Shown one piece after another: positions 1 to 8,962 of a stretch of DNA of 64,000 nt; position 1 is the first letter of the stretch; every line of letters begins with the position of its first letter. Below the pieces are notes generated by a model. The model was not told the origin of the DNA. It searched no databases and saw only the letters and a program-made list of their open reading frames with translations. The position numbers and the translations under genes were made by a program. The stretch covers positions 60,172,875 through 60,236,874 of the forward strand of contig NC_087066.1 in the NCBI RefSeq assembly GCF_963678635.1. The letters run 5' to 3'. Origin of the DNA: Symsagittifera roscoffensis (lineage: Eukaryota > Xenacoelomorpha > Acoela > Convolutidae).

Positions 1-403
1 CATTAAGAATTGTGGATCGACAAATATCTAATAATTGGAGTATATTATTTACGCTGTATGCTTTTTCGTGTACTGGTGATATCGTAGCGTTGGTTTCGCA
101 ATATCCCAAAAGTCCTAAAGGTAATGTTACTTGATAGGGTGTATTATTGTATACATGTAACGAAATAATATCTGAATTCGAGTTTTTCAGATATTTTATG
201 GATGAAATTGTGATTTTGAAAAATTTATGGATAGGTTTGAATTCAAAGTCTGACATATAGAGTTGTTGTTTATTTTGTTTTTTATCATATTGGTGAACTT
301 GTTTTATTGAAAAATTATATATGTTTCCTGATAGTGGTTTCAGGTGTTTTCTTTGTTGGTTATATATTGGATAAAATTTTGAAAAGAATGGTGGTTGTTT
401 GTT
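1..403 (-). CDS. Start of Pol of a Ty3/gypsy-like element (partial, runs off the window)
   Basis: Read on the minus strand, this stretch is open from the codon after the TAA at 404-406 to the window edge, in the same frame as the Gag-protease ORF before it. The translation contains the string LPLGLLGYCE about 25 codons before the edge, which I associate with the linker between protease and reverse transcriptase in gypsy-like Pol proteins; no RT catalytic motif is reached. Because the frame continues past a single stop, Pol could be made by stop-codon readthrough, or the stop could be a mutation. It is too short for confident family assignment. Confidence 0.5.
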
Positions 404-3328
404 TTATCTTTGAAAAAATGTTAGGGATGTGTCTTTTGTTTTTGTGTATTTATCTTTGATTAATATTTTACTATTCAAAATGTTGATTGTTGGTATATAT
501 TTAGAGATAAATGGTATTCCAATGATATTGTGTTTAATATCAGTGATATGAAATATTTGTTTAAATGGTTTATTTAAAATTTTATTTTGCTCTATTGTTC
601 TTGTGGGGAGAAGAAATAATTGAATTTTTCCATAGTTTACCAATGTTGATCCTTGTGCTGTTGCTAGTTTACTTGAGGTTTCAAGAGGTGTTAGTTTTGG
701 GTGTAATATTTTTATCTCATTCCATGTGGGAATGTTTATTATGTTTGATTCTGCTCCTGAATCAATTAAAAAATCAATTTCAAGATCTGGTGGTTGAAAT
801 TCTTTGTTTCTTGGACTTTCTAAAAGAAATGGTATTGTCCAAATTTTTTCTTTGGGTTGTTCTTTTTGTATATTTTGATAGATGTGATTTGTATTCAAGC
901 ATTTTGTTTTGGCATTTTCATTGGATTGATTTGTAGTGTTGATTTCGTTAGTTTCTTGTGCCGTTTGTGTGGAATGGATGGGTTCAATATAATAATTGTG
1001 AAGGAGTTCTAATTGATTTTCATATATATGTGATGAAAAAGGTTGTTCATATATAATAGGTTCGTAGTCATTTTCGACTGCTATCATATTTATGGAGATA
1101 GTGTTCTCTGTATCACTTTCTGAATCTGATGATTCACAGTTTATTTGATTTAGTTGTAGTTCGTTATTTCCTGTGTCATCAATACCTGGGGGGTCTGATG
1201 TTGTTTCTGGATTTGATTGTACTTGATTAATATGTCTTTGATGTTTAGGTGTACTACTTCTGTGGCGATTGTTAGAATTATTATAATGGTTATTATTTCT
1301 GTGTGGTGATTGGGAATAATTTCTATAACGATTATTATAACTTGAATGTTGATTTTGTGAATTATTTCGTGATCTGTTTTGATAATTATTGTTTGGTCTG
1401 TTATAGTTTGATCTGTTATATGAGTTATTCCTTGATCGATTGTTCGGGTAATTCTGGTTTCGGTTGTTTGAATAACTTCTGTTTCGATTATTGGAGTAGT
1501 TTCTATTTCTATTATATGAAGAGTTTCGTGATTGATTGTTTGGATAGTAATTATTCCTTGATTGGGAATTAGATCTAGAAACAAATTGTGTTGTATTTGA
1601 TCTGGAGTAGTTATTTCGACTATTTGGTCTATTGTAATGATTTTGTGACGAATTTTGTGTATTTCTTCGTTCTGGTGATCTTCCTCTATAACTTGAGTTA
1701 TATGGTGATTGGGTTCTCGTGTAATTGGTATTGTTCGGAAGTGGTTTTCCTGAACTGTTGTTGCTGTATACATTTTTGTTTGGTAGATTTTGGTCTTTCT
1801 TCATGTATTGATAGAATGATTTATTTGGTTCTTTATATTTTTGAGGTTTGTTTTGATTGTCCTGTTGTTTTTGTCTACATTCAGAAATACCAAGTCCGTA
1901 TCGTCGGCAATAATTACACCATTTTTTGAAAGATGGTTTGCCTTTAAAGTTTGGGTGTTTTTCATAAATATTGAGTATTTCAGTGATTTTTTCAACGAGG
2001 TCTGTATCTGATTCCTCTATATTGTTGATATTTGTGGTATTTGTTTCAATTCGGTTAATATATTGTAATTTCAGATTTTCTGTTTCTTCAAGTTTCATTG
2101 TGATTTCCGCTTGCTCTAGTTTGTCTACTAGTTTTCTAAAATCTAAATCGGGCTCTCGAATTGAGGAGGGATGGGATGCTCTCTTTTTTATTGCTATTTT
2201 CCTTAATTGAGGTGTTAAGGTCATCATTAAGATTTCTGTCATTTTTGTGTTTTTATAGTCGTGTGTATTTAATGAATATGCTTTTCGAACTAGTGTTTCG
2301 ATACGTACTGCTAATTGTTTGATGGTTTCATTTGGTAATCTGCGAATTTCATTACATAAAACTCTTTGTTGTTGTTGTTTGTTTCTTTCGGAGTCAAACA
2401 TTTTTGAAAATTCTTGTGTAAATCTTTTCCAATTTGATTTTATTTCTATAGGCAATATTGAAAACCATTTTTGGGCTGCGCCGTCTAAGGTTGTCTGTAT
2501 CAACGCTGTGCGTCGATGTATCCAATTTTGATGTAGTGGCGTATTAATTGGTTCAGGTCCTATATTCAAAATTAAATTTGCTGTTACTGCATTTAAATAA
2601 TCTTCTACAGAATATTCAGGGTCTGTTCCTGTGAATACCATTAATGGTTTGTTTGATGTTATTGATGATCCACCCATAAGGTATGGATTCATTGTCATTT
2701 GTAATGATTCTGCGGCATTTGGCATTTGTGAGAAATTTGAGAGTTGATTCTTTGTTATTTCGTGTTGTTGAAGGTAATATGGAAGTGGTATTTCAATTTG
2801 CATTTGTGTTGGTTGATACGAGTGTGTAATCATTGGGTTTTGTGGCTGAATTGGTTGAAAAGATTGTGTATTAATTGGGTTTTGCATTTGTATTGGTTGT
2901 TGATTTTGTGTATCTGTTGGGTGTGGAGAACAAATTCTATGATATGTATACGGTTTCTGCACTCCTTGTCCACGATATTCTTGAGTATATGGTGCAAATA
3001 TATCTGGTTGTAAATAATCATCGTCAGAGGATAAATAATCCGTTTGATGAGATGCTTGCTTTTTATTTTTATTCTGTTGAAAGAATGGGTAATTTTCACT
3101 ACGATCCTGTGGAAGATGTGAATTAGTTTGAAAATTTACTGAGTTGGTTGTTGCCATTGGGTTATCCCAATATCGAGATCTTATCTGATTATTATTATTT
3201 TTTCGTGGGGGATAGTTTGTTTTTGATGAATGTGCGTAATTATAATTGTGTTCCGCAAAAGTGTTTCTTGTGAACGTTCTGCGTGTTTTTGACGGTATTG
3301 TCATGGGTCTATATGTTTGATAATCCAT
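404..3328 (-). CDS. Gag-protease polyprotein of the minus-strand Ty3/gypsy-like element
   Basis: This is a 974-codon ORF ending in TAA at 404-406. The first ~200 residues are rich in Asn, Gln, Pro and Tyr. The middle (about residues 230-430) has a capsid-like helical region with a KWF...NWKRFTQEF pattern as in Ty3-type Gag. Around residue 470 lies a zinc-knuckle-like CNYCRRYGLGISEC, with Cys spacing correct but Leu where the ligand His is expected. A long Asn/Arg/Ser/Tyr-rich low-complexity region, probably RNA-binding, follows (about 510-720). Near residue 855 the string FLIDSGAESNII matches a retroviral-type aspartic protease active site (DSGA), followed by IIGIPF. The gene precedes Pol in the same frame. 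Gag is thus fused to protease, as in many metazoan gypsy elements. I infer it packages and processes the element RNA and proteins. Confidence 0.8.
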   Translation of the reverse strand: MDYQTYRPMTIPSKTRRTFTRNTFAEHNYNYAHSSKTNYPPRKNNNNQIRSRYWDNPMATTNSVNFQTNSHLPQDRSENYPFFQQNKNKKQASHQTDYLSSDDDYLQPDIFAPYTQEYRGQGVQKPYTYHRICSPHPTDTQNQQPIQMQNPINTQSFQPIQPQNPMITHSYQPTQMQIEIPLPYYLQQHEITKNQLSNFSQMPNAAESLQMTMNPYLMGGSSITSNKPLMVFTGTDPEYSVEDYLNAVTANLILNIGPEPINTPLHQNWIHRRTALIQTTLDGAAQKWFSILPIEIKSNWKRFTQEFSKMFDSERNKQQQQRVLCNEIRRLPNETIKQLAVRIETLVRKAYSLNTHDYKNTKMTEILMMTLTPQLRKIAIKKRASHPSSIREPDLDFRKLVDKLEQAEITMKLEETENLKLQYINRIETNTTNINNIEESDTDLVEKITEILNIYEKHPNFKGKPSFKKWCNYCRRYGLGISECRQKQQDNQNKPQKYKEPNKSFYQYMKKDQNLPNKNVYSNNSSGKPLPNNTNYTRTQSPYNSSYRGRSPERRNTQNSSQNHYNRPNSRNNYSRSNTTQFVSRSNSQSRNNYYPNNQSRNSSYNRNRNYSNNRNRSYSNNRNQNYPNNRSRNNSYNRSNYNRPNNNYQNRSRNNSQNQHSSYNNRYRNYSQSPHRNNNHYNNSNNRHRSSTPKHQRHINQVQSNPETTSDPPGIDDTGNNELQLNQINCESSDSESDTENTISINMIAVENDYEPIIYEQPFSSHIYENQLELLHNYYIEPIHSTQTAQETNEINTTNQSNENAKTKCLNTNHIYQNIQKEQPKEKIWTIPFLLESPRNKEFQPPDLEIDFLIDSGAESNIINIPTWNEIKILHPKLTPLETSSKLATAQGSTLVNYGKIQLFLLPTRTIEQNKILNKPFKQIFHITDIKHNIIGIPFISKYIPTINILNSKILIKDKYTKTKDTSLTFFQR

Positions 3329-3388
3329 TTGTGAATATTTTGGAGCAACCGAAGGTTTAACGGTTGATTGTAAGGTTACTTGTGCTAG

Positions 3389-4450
3389 TTAAGTGTTTGT
3401 ATTTCTTGGTGTTGTTAAAATTGGACGTATTGGTGAAATACTTTGTTGTGTAGTTGTTGTTTGGACAATTTCTTCATTTATGAAGTGTGATGGTGTTTGA
3501 ATATCTTGTTGAGTGAGGTTCCTAGTTCCATTAAGGTTTTCATTGTGTATGACGGTCGAATTTAAACTGTTATTTCGCGTATCGGGTAAAAATGTATTGT
3601 AGTTTAATGGTGTTGCATCAATGGATAATGGTATTACCCTTACATAATCTCTTACATAAGATATTGTATTTATTGCCTGACTTGAGATTGATTGTGGGAT
3701 ATTTATGAATGCATAATGACACCATTCGGGGTCCCAAACGTAGTCTGATTGTTCTGTGATGGCGGTATCATCGTTTGAATTTTGGGGTCTGAAATTTTTT
3801 CTTGCTTGTGAAATTAAATCTATATTATGTGTGAAATAATCTATTATAAACCATGCCAAAATTTTTTGTAAGTCATGTTTTGTATGTTGTGAAACTTCAT
3901 CTTTAGTGAAATTTTCTTTAATTATGTGTAGAAAAGTTGAAAATAGTGAGATTTCATGTCGTACCTTTATATGTCTAGATGTCTCATTCGGTGAGATATG
4001 CGGGATTGGGTTTTCGTTTTCTAATATTGAAATATAACTATATATTATTGCAAAAACTTCATTAGTAAATATGGAGTTTGCTCTTTGTGAGTTATGATAT
4101 TGTATGCTTTTTATATATTCTGAGAATACTTTTGAAAATTCTAAATCAAGATCGTCTGTTTGAATTACATATTTGCGGTGATTCGGGTTTGGTGAGCTGA
4201 ATTCTATGGTGTAGATTCCGTATTGTTGTGTTAAGTTACATATATCTTTCAGATAGTGATCAATAATCTGTCTTTTTATTTTTACATCTGGGAACTCTGT
4301 TTTACATGGGCTAATTCCGGGTTCAAACAAATTTAGGAGGAAATTCTTGCAAAGATCATGTTGTCCTCTATTATCGGTTGCATCTACTAGGAAGGGGTAG
4401 ATATCGTCATCGTCTGGACTATCTTCACTTGGAGTGTGTGTTTGGCTCAT
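3389..4450 (-). CDS. Accessory ORF upstream of gag (353 aa, unknown function)
   Basis: The ORF has 353 codons and its ATG lies inside the end of the preceding ORF (26-nt overlap, different frame). It ends at TAA 3389-3391 with sequence ACT TAA CTA GCA. The frame stays open after this stop and runs directly into the Gag ORF at 3328, so the two are in register. The N-terminus is acidic (EDSPDDDD); the body is mixed helical with several aromatic and His residues; the C-terminus is Thr/Gln/Pro-rich. I recognise no domain, signal peptide or membrane segment. It could be a 5' extension of Gag made continuous by readthrough, or a separate accessory protein. Its position ahead of gag is unusual for a gypsy element. 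Confidence 0.5.
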   Translation of the reverse strand: MSQTHTPSEDSPDDDDIYPFLVDATDNRGQHDLCKNFLLNLFEPGISPCKTEFPDVKIKRQIIDHYLKDICNLTQQYGIYTIEFSSPNPNHRKYVIQTDDLDLEFSKVFSEYIKSIQYHNSQRANSIFTNEVFAIIYSYISILENENPIPHISPNETSRHIKVRHEISLFSTFLHIIKENFTKDEVSQHTKHDLQKILAWFIIDYFTHNIDLISQARKNFRPQNSNDDTAITEQSDYVWDPEWCHYAFINIPQSISSQAINTISYVRDYVRVIPLSIDATPLNYNTFLPDTRNNSLNSTVIHNENLNGTRNLTQQDIQTPSHFINEEIVQTTTTQQSISPIRPILTTPRNTNT

Positions 4451-4892
4451 TTTTTCGTTTAATGACTGTTAATAGGTAATTATCGATGTGTCTAATTGGT
4501 TGATTCCAATTATACAAGTGTACTGGTTTGTGTTTATATTGCTTTTTTATTCTTCTTTTTCCTCTTTTTGATGAATTTGAAGTTGTTTCTGAGTCGGAAA
4601 AATATAATTGATCGTGAATAGGACAATTTTTATCAATGGATTCTTTTAATTTATAAAGTTCGTCTAAATTGCTGACTTCTGATACTGAGAATGCGTTTCT
4701 ATTTTTGGAAAATCTTTTTCGTGTTATTTGTCTTTGTTTAGTTATTATTTTCCTTTTTAGTGTTTGTCGTTTTGTTCTGATATATCCAACTGTTTGTGTG
4801 TGTGGTGTGATTACAAGGTCGTATTTTTTGGTATCTATTTCACAGTTGTGCAAAACGATTGTTTTTTTGTTTCCTAGATTTTTAAATGACAT
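4425..4892 (-). CDS. Small basic accessory ORF (155 aa) at the 5' end of the minus-strand element
   Basis: The ORF has 155 codons and is very rich in Lys and Arg (for example TKRQTLKRKIITKQRQITRKR), with a short Ser/acidic patch (FSDSETTSNSSKRGKRR) that resembles a nuclear localisation context. The start ATG at 4890-4892 is the first on this strand after the non-coding leader. Its end overlaps the 353-aa ORF start by 26 nt, an arrangement compatible with termination-reinitiation or leaky scanning. It is probably nucleic-acid-binding or nuclear by composition only. No family is recognised. Confidence 0.4.
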   Translation of the reverse strand: MSFKNLGNKKTIVLHNCEIDTKKYDLVITPHTQTVGYIRTKRQTLKRKIITKQRQITRKRFSKNRNAFSVSEVSNLDELYKLKESIDKNCPIHDQLYFSDSETTSNSSKRGKRRIKKQYKHKPVHLYNWNQPIRHIDNYLLTVIKRKNEPNTHSK

Positions 4893-4991
4893 AAAGTTTA
4901 GGATGACGGATGCAAGAAAATGTTAGATGATTTCTATTTTCTTAAATTGTTAGTCCTTACGATTTTTTGGTTAGCTTAACCTGGGTCTATT
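4893..4991 (-). other. Leader of the minus-strand element, interrupted by the giant insertion
   Basis: No ORF is seen. These 99 bases lie between the first accessory ORF and the point where the giant element begins. If the giant element is a simple insertion, the leader continues at 27976. No primer-binding site starting with TGG is evident on the minus strand. Confidence 0.4.
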
Positions 4992-5556
4992 TGTGCCAGT
5001 CGGTCATATTTGGAAGTTTGACCTTGAGAGAAGCAAAAAACACTTGATTTTGGAGTGAAATTTAATTTTTCAAAATTTCGAATGGAACCTGTCATGCACG
5101 ATTTTCTCGCGAGAACTGAAAATCAGAAAAAGAGATCAGAACAATTTCAGAACGATTGAGACGCATACGCGGGAAAGTCGCAAGAAAAAGCAGTAGGAAA
5201 TTGCTATTCGCAATTTCCATCACTATAATAATCGAGAGTAGAGCTGTCCCATCTGTGACAGAGACGAGGGCATTCCCTCGAATTGGATTATAACGACTGG
5301 AGTATTATTCGGAACTGGACTAGAGTGAACATTCGGTGGAAAGGTGGACAGCTTGAGTGTCCTAATGGTTCACAAGAAAACTATTGTCTAGAGTGTAAAC
5401 TCGTTCTCATTGTTAAAACTATAAAACATTAGACTCATTTAGTTACGTTATTTAATTCTTGAGTTAACTACCGACTGGATTATTTCCCACTTCTTGAGCG
5501 TGCTACTATGTGAGTACAAATTTAAATTCTAGAGTGTGTTTTATGATTGTTATGTT

Positions 5557-5565
5557 GAGGTAAGG
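5557..5565 (+). promoter_or_regulatory. Candidate 5' splice donor in the LTR
   Basis: The sequence GAG|GTAAGG is a strong match to a metazoan donor (GT at 5560-5561). If transcription starts upstream of it, it could pair with the acceptor at about 17533 to make a spliced RNA for the accessory ORFs. This is inference; the start of transcription is unknown. Confidence 0.3.
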
Positions 5566-5612
5566 CGAGTTTTAGGTTGATCCATCTGAAATGGATCAAA
5601 GTTCCACTGTCT

Positions 5613-5618
5613 AATAAA
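5613..5618 (+). promoter_or_regulatory. Poly(A) signal AATAAA in the 5' LTR
   Basis: Canonical AATAAA within the LTR; the functional copy would be its equivalent in the 3' LTR. Confidence 0.5.
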
Positions 5619-5918
5619 AAAGCAACTTAACGGATTGTTCCAACCCGGTTTTTAACGGCGTTCATGTATTTTGGGTATCTAGAGACCTAAGTATGGGGAC
5701 GTTTCTAATTCTAGAGTGGGGGGATATTTTAGTAGTAGCCTTTAAGCTGTAACGGGTCGTAGTCTCATGTCACAAGCGAACCGAACTGGCTCCGACCGTT
5801 CTTGAGGTAGAAAAACACAAGAGATAGTGTCCCTGACCCTTGAGCCAGTGGTTATAGGGCCTATTTTTCTTAAGCCTCATGTGTGACTGCAGTAGACGAA
5901 TGTTACATAGTGTTTTTA

Positions 5919-5936
5919 TGGCGCTCCTGGGTGTTT
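5919..5936 (+). promoter_or_regulatory. Candidate tRNA primer-binding site
   Basis: TGGCGCTCCTGGGTG begins 12 bases after the 5' LTR, at the usual place for a primer-binding site. It would pair with a tRNA ending in CCAGGAGCGCCA. I cannot name the tRNA. Confidence 0.4.
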
Positions 5937-6400
5937 ACGACATCAAGACTACGGAGTCGAACCCACTTGAGACAGCTTCGGGCTGAATGCCCATTCTAGA
6001 GTACCGGCGGTACGGTTCGACAGGAACGTGCAAACCTTCCGGTTGTACCGTGATAGCTTTTTAAGAAAACTCGAGAAAATTTCCTGGTACGCTCTCCGAA
6101 CGAGGCTTAGCTAACCGAGTAAAGGGGGGCAACTAGGGAGACAAAAACACGAGCAAAAAGACAAAAAGCAAAACAAAAACCAAAAAAGAATAGAAAAAGG
6201 AACAAAAACCATAAAACGAAAAAAGACAGTGACTTTGACACCAGATTAGTTGGATCAAACCTTTATATTAATTAAATAGTATACCCATACTGTTTTACAA
6301 GTTCGATCGTTTCGATCAACCTAGCAATTTAAACCAGTAAACTGAATAAAGTGCCCGAAGTGGGGCGTCGTCAAGGGTTTTCAGATAGCTTGGAACTTAG

Positions 6401-6590
6401 CTGGACCAATAGGAGACTTGACTGGAAGAGGTGACCAGCCGAGTGGGAAAGTGGTTCAGGGACACTTGAGCTGAACCAATAGGAGACTTGACTGGAAGAG
6501 GTGACCAGCCGAGTGGGAAAGTGGTTCAGGGACACTTGAGCTGAACCAATAGGAGACTGGACTGGAACAGGTGACCAGTCGAGTGGGAAA
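6401..6590 (+). repeat. 70-bp tandem repeat, about 2.7 copies
   Basis: The block starting CTGRACCAATAGGAGACT recurs at 6401, 6471 and 6541 with period 70. Copies 1 and 2 are nearly identical; the third is diverged (GGAACAGG for GGAAGAGG) and partial. Each full copy ends in GGGACACTTGAG. The small ORFs here are by-products of the repeat. Confidence 0.9.
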
Positions 6591-7410
6591 GCAGCCAAGA
6601 AGGATTTGGCAATTCTCGAGTTCTCAAGTTGGGCAGAACGGGTATCGTTAGAATCCACATTACATTATAGGAGATAAGTGTAAAATTGGATAAGCGAAAT
6701 CCCCCAGTTTTGAGGAACGTTTTTACTTGAGCAGGCCTGGAAACAGGTCTACGGTTTTCTCTTGAGAGGTTTAGCACCCGGCGCTTAAAGTAATTTTTAG
6801 GCTTAAGAAGGGGGGCTAGAAAGGGGGGAGGTTAGAAGGGGGACTGGTTAAGTTAGAGGTTGGCGGTTGTAAATTATAAAAAGGGGGAAATTAGAGTAAC
6901 TAATTAGTCGACATCGTTGACTTAGTTACATTAGAAATTAACACGCGTTGGTAATATTAGGTGGAGATCCAAAATTCAACTCGAGTTAAGACTGGTACGC
7001 TGGTTGGTTTGGTAGGGGGGACCGGATATAAACAGCTTTTGTGAAACCCCATAAGATCACTAGTGGGGGGAGGAAAACGCGTGGCAATTAGGTACCAGAC
7101 ATTTTTTTCGACGAAAGGTAGACATTGGTCACCTTTGAATTTCAGGTGGGCTCATTTTTCTGTTTTTATTATTTTGCTTACTTAGATTTTTGTTGCATTT
7201 TAGTGAGGATTTGTGTTTGGTTTTATACGAACAGGTGATCACAAGATACCTGCGCACCTACATTGAAATAGAAACAACCAAAAAGAAGAGGGGGGTCAGC
7301 ATTTGGCTTTTAAGAGAGGGTTTTTGGGAAAATTTTACTAGAGCTTGAGTGGTGGTACAAGGTACGGTGATTCAAGAAGACCCTACAACGAGGAAGACAC
7401 TCCGTGACGA

Positions 7411-8192
7411 GTCTTGGGACAGTACCGAAGAAGTCTTGGGACAGAGCAGTCTTGGGACAGTGGTCTTGGGACAGGGTCTTGGGACAGTGGTCTTGGGACA
7501 GGGTCTTGGGACAGTGGTCTTGGGACAGGGTCTTGGGACAGTGGTCTTGGGACAGTGGTCTTGGGACAGTGGTCTTGGGACAGGGTCTTGGGACAGTGGT
7601 CTTGGGACGGGGTCTTGGGACAGTGGTCTTGGGACAAGGGTCTTGGGACAGGGTCTTGGGACAGGGTCTTGGGACAGTGGTCTTGGGACAGGGTCTTGGG
7701 ACAGGGGTCTTGGGACAGTGGTCTTGGGACAGGGTCTTGGGACAGTGGTCTTGGGACAGGGTCTTGGGACAGTGGTCTTGGGACAGTGGTCTTGGGACAA
7801 GGGTCTTGGGACACTAGTCTTGGGACACTAGCCTTGGGACACTGGTCTTGGGACACTGGTCTTGGGACAGTAGTCTTGGGACACTAGCCTTGGGACAGTA
7901 GTCTTGGGACACCAGCCTTGGGACACTGGTCTTGGGACACTACCCTTGGGACACTAGTCTTGGGACAGTAGTCTTGGGACACTAGCCTTGGGACACTAGT
8001 CTTGGGACACTAGCCTTGGGACACTGGTCTTGGGACACTACCCTTGGGACACTAGTCTTGGGACAGTAGTCTTGGGACAGTAGTCTTGGGACACTAGCCT
8101 TGGGACACTAGTCTTGGGACAGTAGTCTTGGTACAAGGGTCTTAGGACACTAGCGGAGAGTACTGTGATAGTGACGAATAGTCTTGGGACGG
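7411..8192 (+). repeat. 13/14-bp minisatellite, core GTCTTGGGACA
   Basis: More than 50 head-to-tail units of (G)TCTTGGGACAGTG(G), TCTTGGGACAGGG or TCTTGGGACACTAG(C/T) fill about 780 bp. The left half mixes 13- and 14-bp units; the right half is mostly 14-bp units with ACTAG. Because the units lack stops, every frame on both strands is open for part of the array, giving several meaningless ORFs of repeated LGQG/SWD or PRPLSQD. Confidence 0.97.
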
Positions 8193-8434
8193 TATAAAAA
8201 TTGAAGTAGAATCACAACAAGTGTGTCTTAAGACAGAATAAGACAAATCGAAATAGGTACGGTTAAGACCAAATTAAGGAAAGTTTTTCGGAGGTTTTAG
8301 AAAGAGAATTGGATAAGGTTTTTAACACGTTGTACAGAATTTGTTACCACAAAAAAAAATATATTTTTTTTACCCTTAGAATAGAATCGTGTATATAATA
8401 AAATTGTAAATAGGAGCAGTTGTAAATAGAAATA

Positions 8435-8962
8435 ATGAGGCGGAGTAGGGTACCGGTGCTCGAAAAAAGGTCAAGTGGATCAAATACGAAATATAATTCA
8501 TCGCTGCGCGGAACGACATCAACGGGCCCAAAGATAACGAAGACGAACTTTTCAGTTAATATGGTCAGCACAAGGAGTACAGCGGAGAACAGGGCGAAAG
8601 AGGGCATGGAAGGGGAGCGAGTAGAACCCACCATCGAGATTGATCTAGAGACACCCGATCAAAGTGTGGATGAAACAAGGAAGATGGCGACAGAGTCAAC
8701 TCCAATGCCCAATGCAGAGGAACCGAACCAGAAACCCATAGAGTTCTCACCGATAGACGACGCGGAAGATGCAATAGGCAACACCGAAGAAACGGTGAAA
8801 GAAGACTCTCAAGTAAAGAGGACATCTTTTACGGAAAAATTGGGAATAATGTTCGGAATAAAAACAAAAGAAAACGTGACTGAAGAACCAAAAGCAGAAA
8901 GAGCACGAACATTTGGGACAGTGAGCACGAAGACCTCAGAAGCCAATCCAAGAGAGGAATAA
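8435..8962 (+). CDS. N-terminal segment of Gag of the giant element (to an in-frame TAA)
   Basis: The ATG at 8435 opens a 175-codon reading frame ending at TAA 8960-8962 (GAA TAA GCT). It is polar and acidic, with many Glu, Thr, Lys and Asn, and no recognised fold. The same frame stays open after the TAA through the rest of Gag, so this looks like the N-terminus of one larger Gag interrupted by a nonsense codon. It could instead be a short separate product with readthrough making the long form. Stops close just before 8435 in this frame, so the start is well bounded. Confidence 0.65.
   Translation: MRRSRVPVLEKRSSGSNTKYNSSLRGTTSTGPKITKTNFSVNMVSTRSTAENRAKEGMEGERVEPTIEIDLETPDQSVDETRKMATESTPMPNAEEPNQKPIEFSPIDDAEDAIGNTEETVKEDSQVKRTSFTEKLGIMFGIKTKENVTEEPKAERARTFGTVSTKTSEANPREE

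Larger units (their letters stand above)
4992..5907 (+). repeat. 5' LTR
   Basis: This 916-bp repeat is identical to 27060-27975 except at one position (A at 5331, C at 27399). It begins TGTGCC and ends TTACA. It contains six copies of CTTGAG (5023, 5352, 5458, 5493, 5801, 5839) and five of CTAGAG (5320, 5388, 5529, 5679, 5711), all on the sense strand, plus an AATAAA at 5613. No clear TATA box was picked. Confidence 0.95.
5908..8434 (+). other. Long untranslated leader of the giant element
   Basis: These 2.5 kb between the LTR and gag carry no convincing gene. They hold the primer-binding-site candidate, an A-rich tract (6140-6240), 70-bp tandem repeats, a G-rich part (6800-7090) and the 13/14-bp minisatellite. 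CTTGAG recurs here too (for example 5970, 6467, 6537, 6727, 6762, 7344). It probably includes the packaging signal, by position only. Confidence 0.6.

Noticed and set aside
1150-1773. 207-codon minus-strand ORF rich in Ile and Thr
   Set aside because: Alternative-frame shadow of the low-complexity region of the Gag ORF (404-3328).
6371-6777. Minus-strand ORFs of 83-95 codons
   Set aside because: Generated by the 70-bp tandem repeat; repeated residues only.
7349-7887. Several overlapping ORFs of 137-160 codons on both strands
   Set aside because: They are by-products of a stop-free 13/14-bp minisatellite; the products are simple repeats of the same few residues in every frame.
7411-8192. Could be read as a CRISPR array
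   Set aside because: Units are contiguous with no unique spacers, in eukaryotic DNA inside an LTR element leader.
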